A stretch of 21,081 bases of DNA from Arcicella sp043769985 (GTDB lineage: Bacteria; Bacteroidota; Bacteroidia; Cytophagales; Spirosomataceae), in contig JAYVIV010000003.1 in NCBI GenBank assembly GCA_043769985.1, forward strand, positions 1 through 21,081. The letters run 5' to 3'. Positions 21,061-21,081 of this stretch are shown in pieces. The translations under genes and the position numbers were made by a program. Position 1 is the stretch's first letter, and each line of letters opens with the position of its first letter. A model generated the notes under the pieces. That model did no database searches and had not been told where the DNA came from. It saw nothing but the letters and a program-made list of their open reading frames with translations.

Positions 21061-21081
21061 GTTTTTTATAAAATGCTTTCA

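Overview
The window looks like a chromosomal piece of a Bacteroidota genome, most likely a Cytophagales-type bacterium. The evidence is the low GC content, the lack of clear Shine-Dalgarno sequences, two promoters with the Bacteroidota -7 box TAnnTTTG (6588-6595 plus, 19828-19835 minus), and gene types common in that phylum: a TamB-like protein, HisIE, a GatB/YqeY-domain protein, a secreted TonB C-terminal-domain protein, and an RluB-type pseudouridine synthase with a huge Arg/Glu/Lys repeat domain. The genus call is inference. No rRNA, tRNA, CRISPR array or intact transposase was seen.

Layout. 1-5424 (minus): a truncated TamB-like envelope gene, a secreted LolA/LolB-like protein, and a GH13 glycogen-branching-type enzyme. 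5670-9124 (plus): a TSUP/TauE-type permease, then a 798-residue pseudouridine synthase with about 400 residues of tandem repeats. 9167-11424 (minus): a two-gene ATPase + HNH nuclease cassette with 4-bp overlap that resembles the Septu (PtuA/PtuB) anti-phage defence system; it has terminators on both sides. 11513-15979 (minus): pdxJ, a Fic AMPylase-family gene and pbpC (penicillin-binding protein 1C), tightly packed, with fic and pbpC overlapping by 4 bp. 16143-18721 (plus): a YqeY-like protein, a CvpA-family membrane protein and a secreted thioredoxin-fold protein. 18722-21081 (minus): a MITE-like relic, a TonB C-terminal-domain protein, a small four-helix membrane protein (phage_holin_4_2 family) and hisIE.

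The main theme outside ordinary genes is palindromic DNA. At least five inverted-repeat elements of four or five sequence types occupy gaps between genes, and two more sit in frame inside essential-type coding sequences. One is a 33-bp perfect palindrome covering exactly 11 codons of the TamB-like gene. The other is a 96-bp double-hairpin element that adds about 32 residues inside the transpeptidase domain of PBP1C; a relative of it lies between genes at 2583-2663. Several intergenic elements start on the stop codon of the upstream gene or finish a few bases before the next start codon. The most system-like locus is the ptuAB-like cassette; the least explained sequences are the in-frame palindromes and the C-terminal domain of the Fic protein.
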